DNA of 64,000 bases from CAYREV01 sp964423345 (GTDB lineage Bacteria; Bacteroidota; Rhodothermia; Balneolales; Balneolaceae), in NCBI GenBank assembly GCA_964423345.1, contig CAYREV010000002.1:87135-151134 (forward strand), read 5' to 3'. Within the stretch, counting starts at the first letter, position 1. Every line of letters begins with the position of its first letter. The notes below the pieces were generated by a model. That model searched no databases and was not told the DNA's origin. It was given only the letters and a program-made list of their open reading frames with translations. Below, piece after piece: positions 63,618 to 64,000 of the stretch. The position numbers were made by a program, and so were the translations under genes.

Positions 63618-63647
63618 AATGACAAATTGTAGATGTCAGAAGCTTAA

Positions 63648-64000
63648 TTACTTAAGCTCTACTTCTGCACCAGCTTCTTCAAGCTTGGATTTGAGTTCTT
63701 CAGCTTCGGCTTTAGCGACACCTTCCTTAACTGCGTTGGGCGCCTCGTCGACGAGTTCTTTGGCTTCTTTCAAGCCAAGACCCGTGATTCCGCGAACCTC
63801 TTTAATGACAGCAATTTTCTTGTCGCCTGCAGATTTAATAATTACATCAAACTCAGTCTGCTCTTCTCCACCACCGTCGCCGCCGCCTTCTCCGCCGGCA
63901 ACAACAGCTGTGGCAGCTGCTGGTTTGATATCGTATTCCTCTTCGAGAACTTGTGCAAGTTCGTTAGCTTCTTTAACTGTTAGGTTAACTAGTTGTTCAG
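63648..64000 (-). CDS. rplL: 50S ribosomal protein L7/L12, partial
   Basis: The readable part is the last 117 codons; the first few residues lie beyond the window edge. The protein forms the L12 stalk that recruits translation factors. The N-terminal dimerisation part (LTVKEANELAQVLEEEYDIK), Gly-rich hinge (GGEGGGDGGGEEQ) and C-terminal domain (KSAGDKKIAVIKEVRGITGL, GLKEAKELVDEAP) are clear. It is upstream of rpoB in the usual rplJL-rpoBC order. Confidence 0.97.
   Translation of the reverse strand, partial: EQLVNLTVKEANELAQVLEEEYDIKPAAATAVVAGGEGGGDGGGEEQTEFDVIIKSAGDKKIAVIKEVRGITGLGLKEAKELVDEAPNAVKEGVAKAEAEELKSKLEEAGAEVELK

Overview
The window looks like a chromosomal segment of a free-living, aerobic, moderately GC-rich member of the Bacteroidota/Rhodothermota-Balneolota group. 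This is inferred from gene content: TonB proteins with a TM-Pro-TonB layout, a TlpA-type lipoprotein with a long N-terminal domain, a long-N-terminus alanine dehydrogenase, a short archaeal/eukaryal-type ProRS without editing insert, TAnnTTTG-like promoter boxes, few Shine-Dalgarno sites and many TTG starts. Many proteins are acidic, which fits a halotolerant Balneolaceae-like organism. No genus can be named from the sequence alone. I see no phage, insertion sequence, CRISPR array or rRNA.

Layout: 1-7050 is housekeeping (end of a putative lytic transglycosylase, groL-groS, rsmA, ald, acsA). 7231-14525 is the most unusual part: an ECF-like sigma factor, a small lipoprotein broken by a 100-N assembly gap, a large TPR-CHAT protease-like envelope protein, a FecR-like/TPR single-pass membrane protein and a TlpA-type thioredoxin lipoprotein, linked by three copies of an 11-bp palindrome (TTTGTWACAAA). 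14583-21455 holds a NagZ-like glycosidase, an S9 peptidase, a DinB-fold protein and a TetR-AarF pair. 21549-28398 holds hflK-hflC, a SpoIIE-type phosphatase, a single-domain response regulator, a bacilliredoxin and superoxide dismutase.

28641-38905 holds sthA, aspS with a DUF429 gene, an orphan LuxR-type regulator, a tRNA-Met flanked by two decayed tRNA-like copies, proS, and a PAP2-like, Nnr and VanZ run. 39034-40576 holds two tandem tonB genes and the 3' scar of a third. 40565-44443 holds Nudix, DUF1844, DUF1015, serC and rhomboid genes. 44631-48640 holds tRNA-Thr, a gamma-glutamylcyclotransferase, and a redox-looking operon (ECF sigma factor, zinc-finger anti-sigma candidate, AhpD-like peroxidase) followed by a HisKA_2 sensor kinase. 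48734-55141 holds rlpA, a CrtI-like desaturase, an amidase, a transaldolase, a YtxH protein and adenosine deaminase. The window closes with rpoC, rpoB and the end of rplL, all on the minus strand.

Much of the accessory content concerns the cell envelope and oxidative stress (SOD, bacilliredoxin, transhydrogenase, AhpD-like enzyme, TlpA). Two separate sigma-factor loci have putative membrane or zinc-finger partners. The CHAT/sigma locus is the best candidate for an undescribed signalling or protease system.
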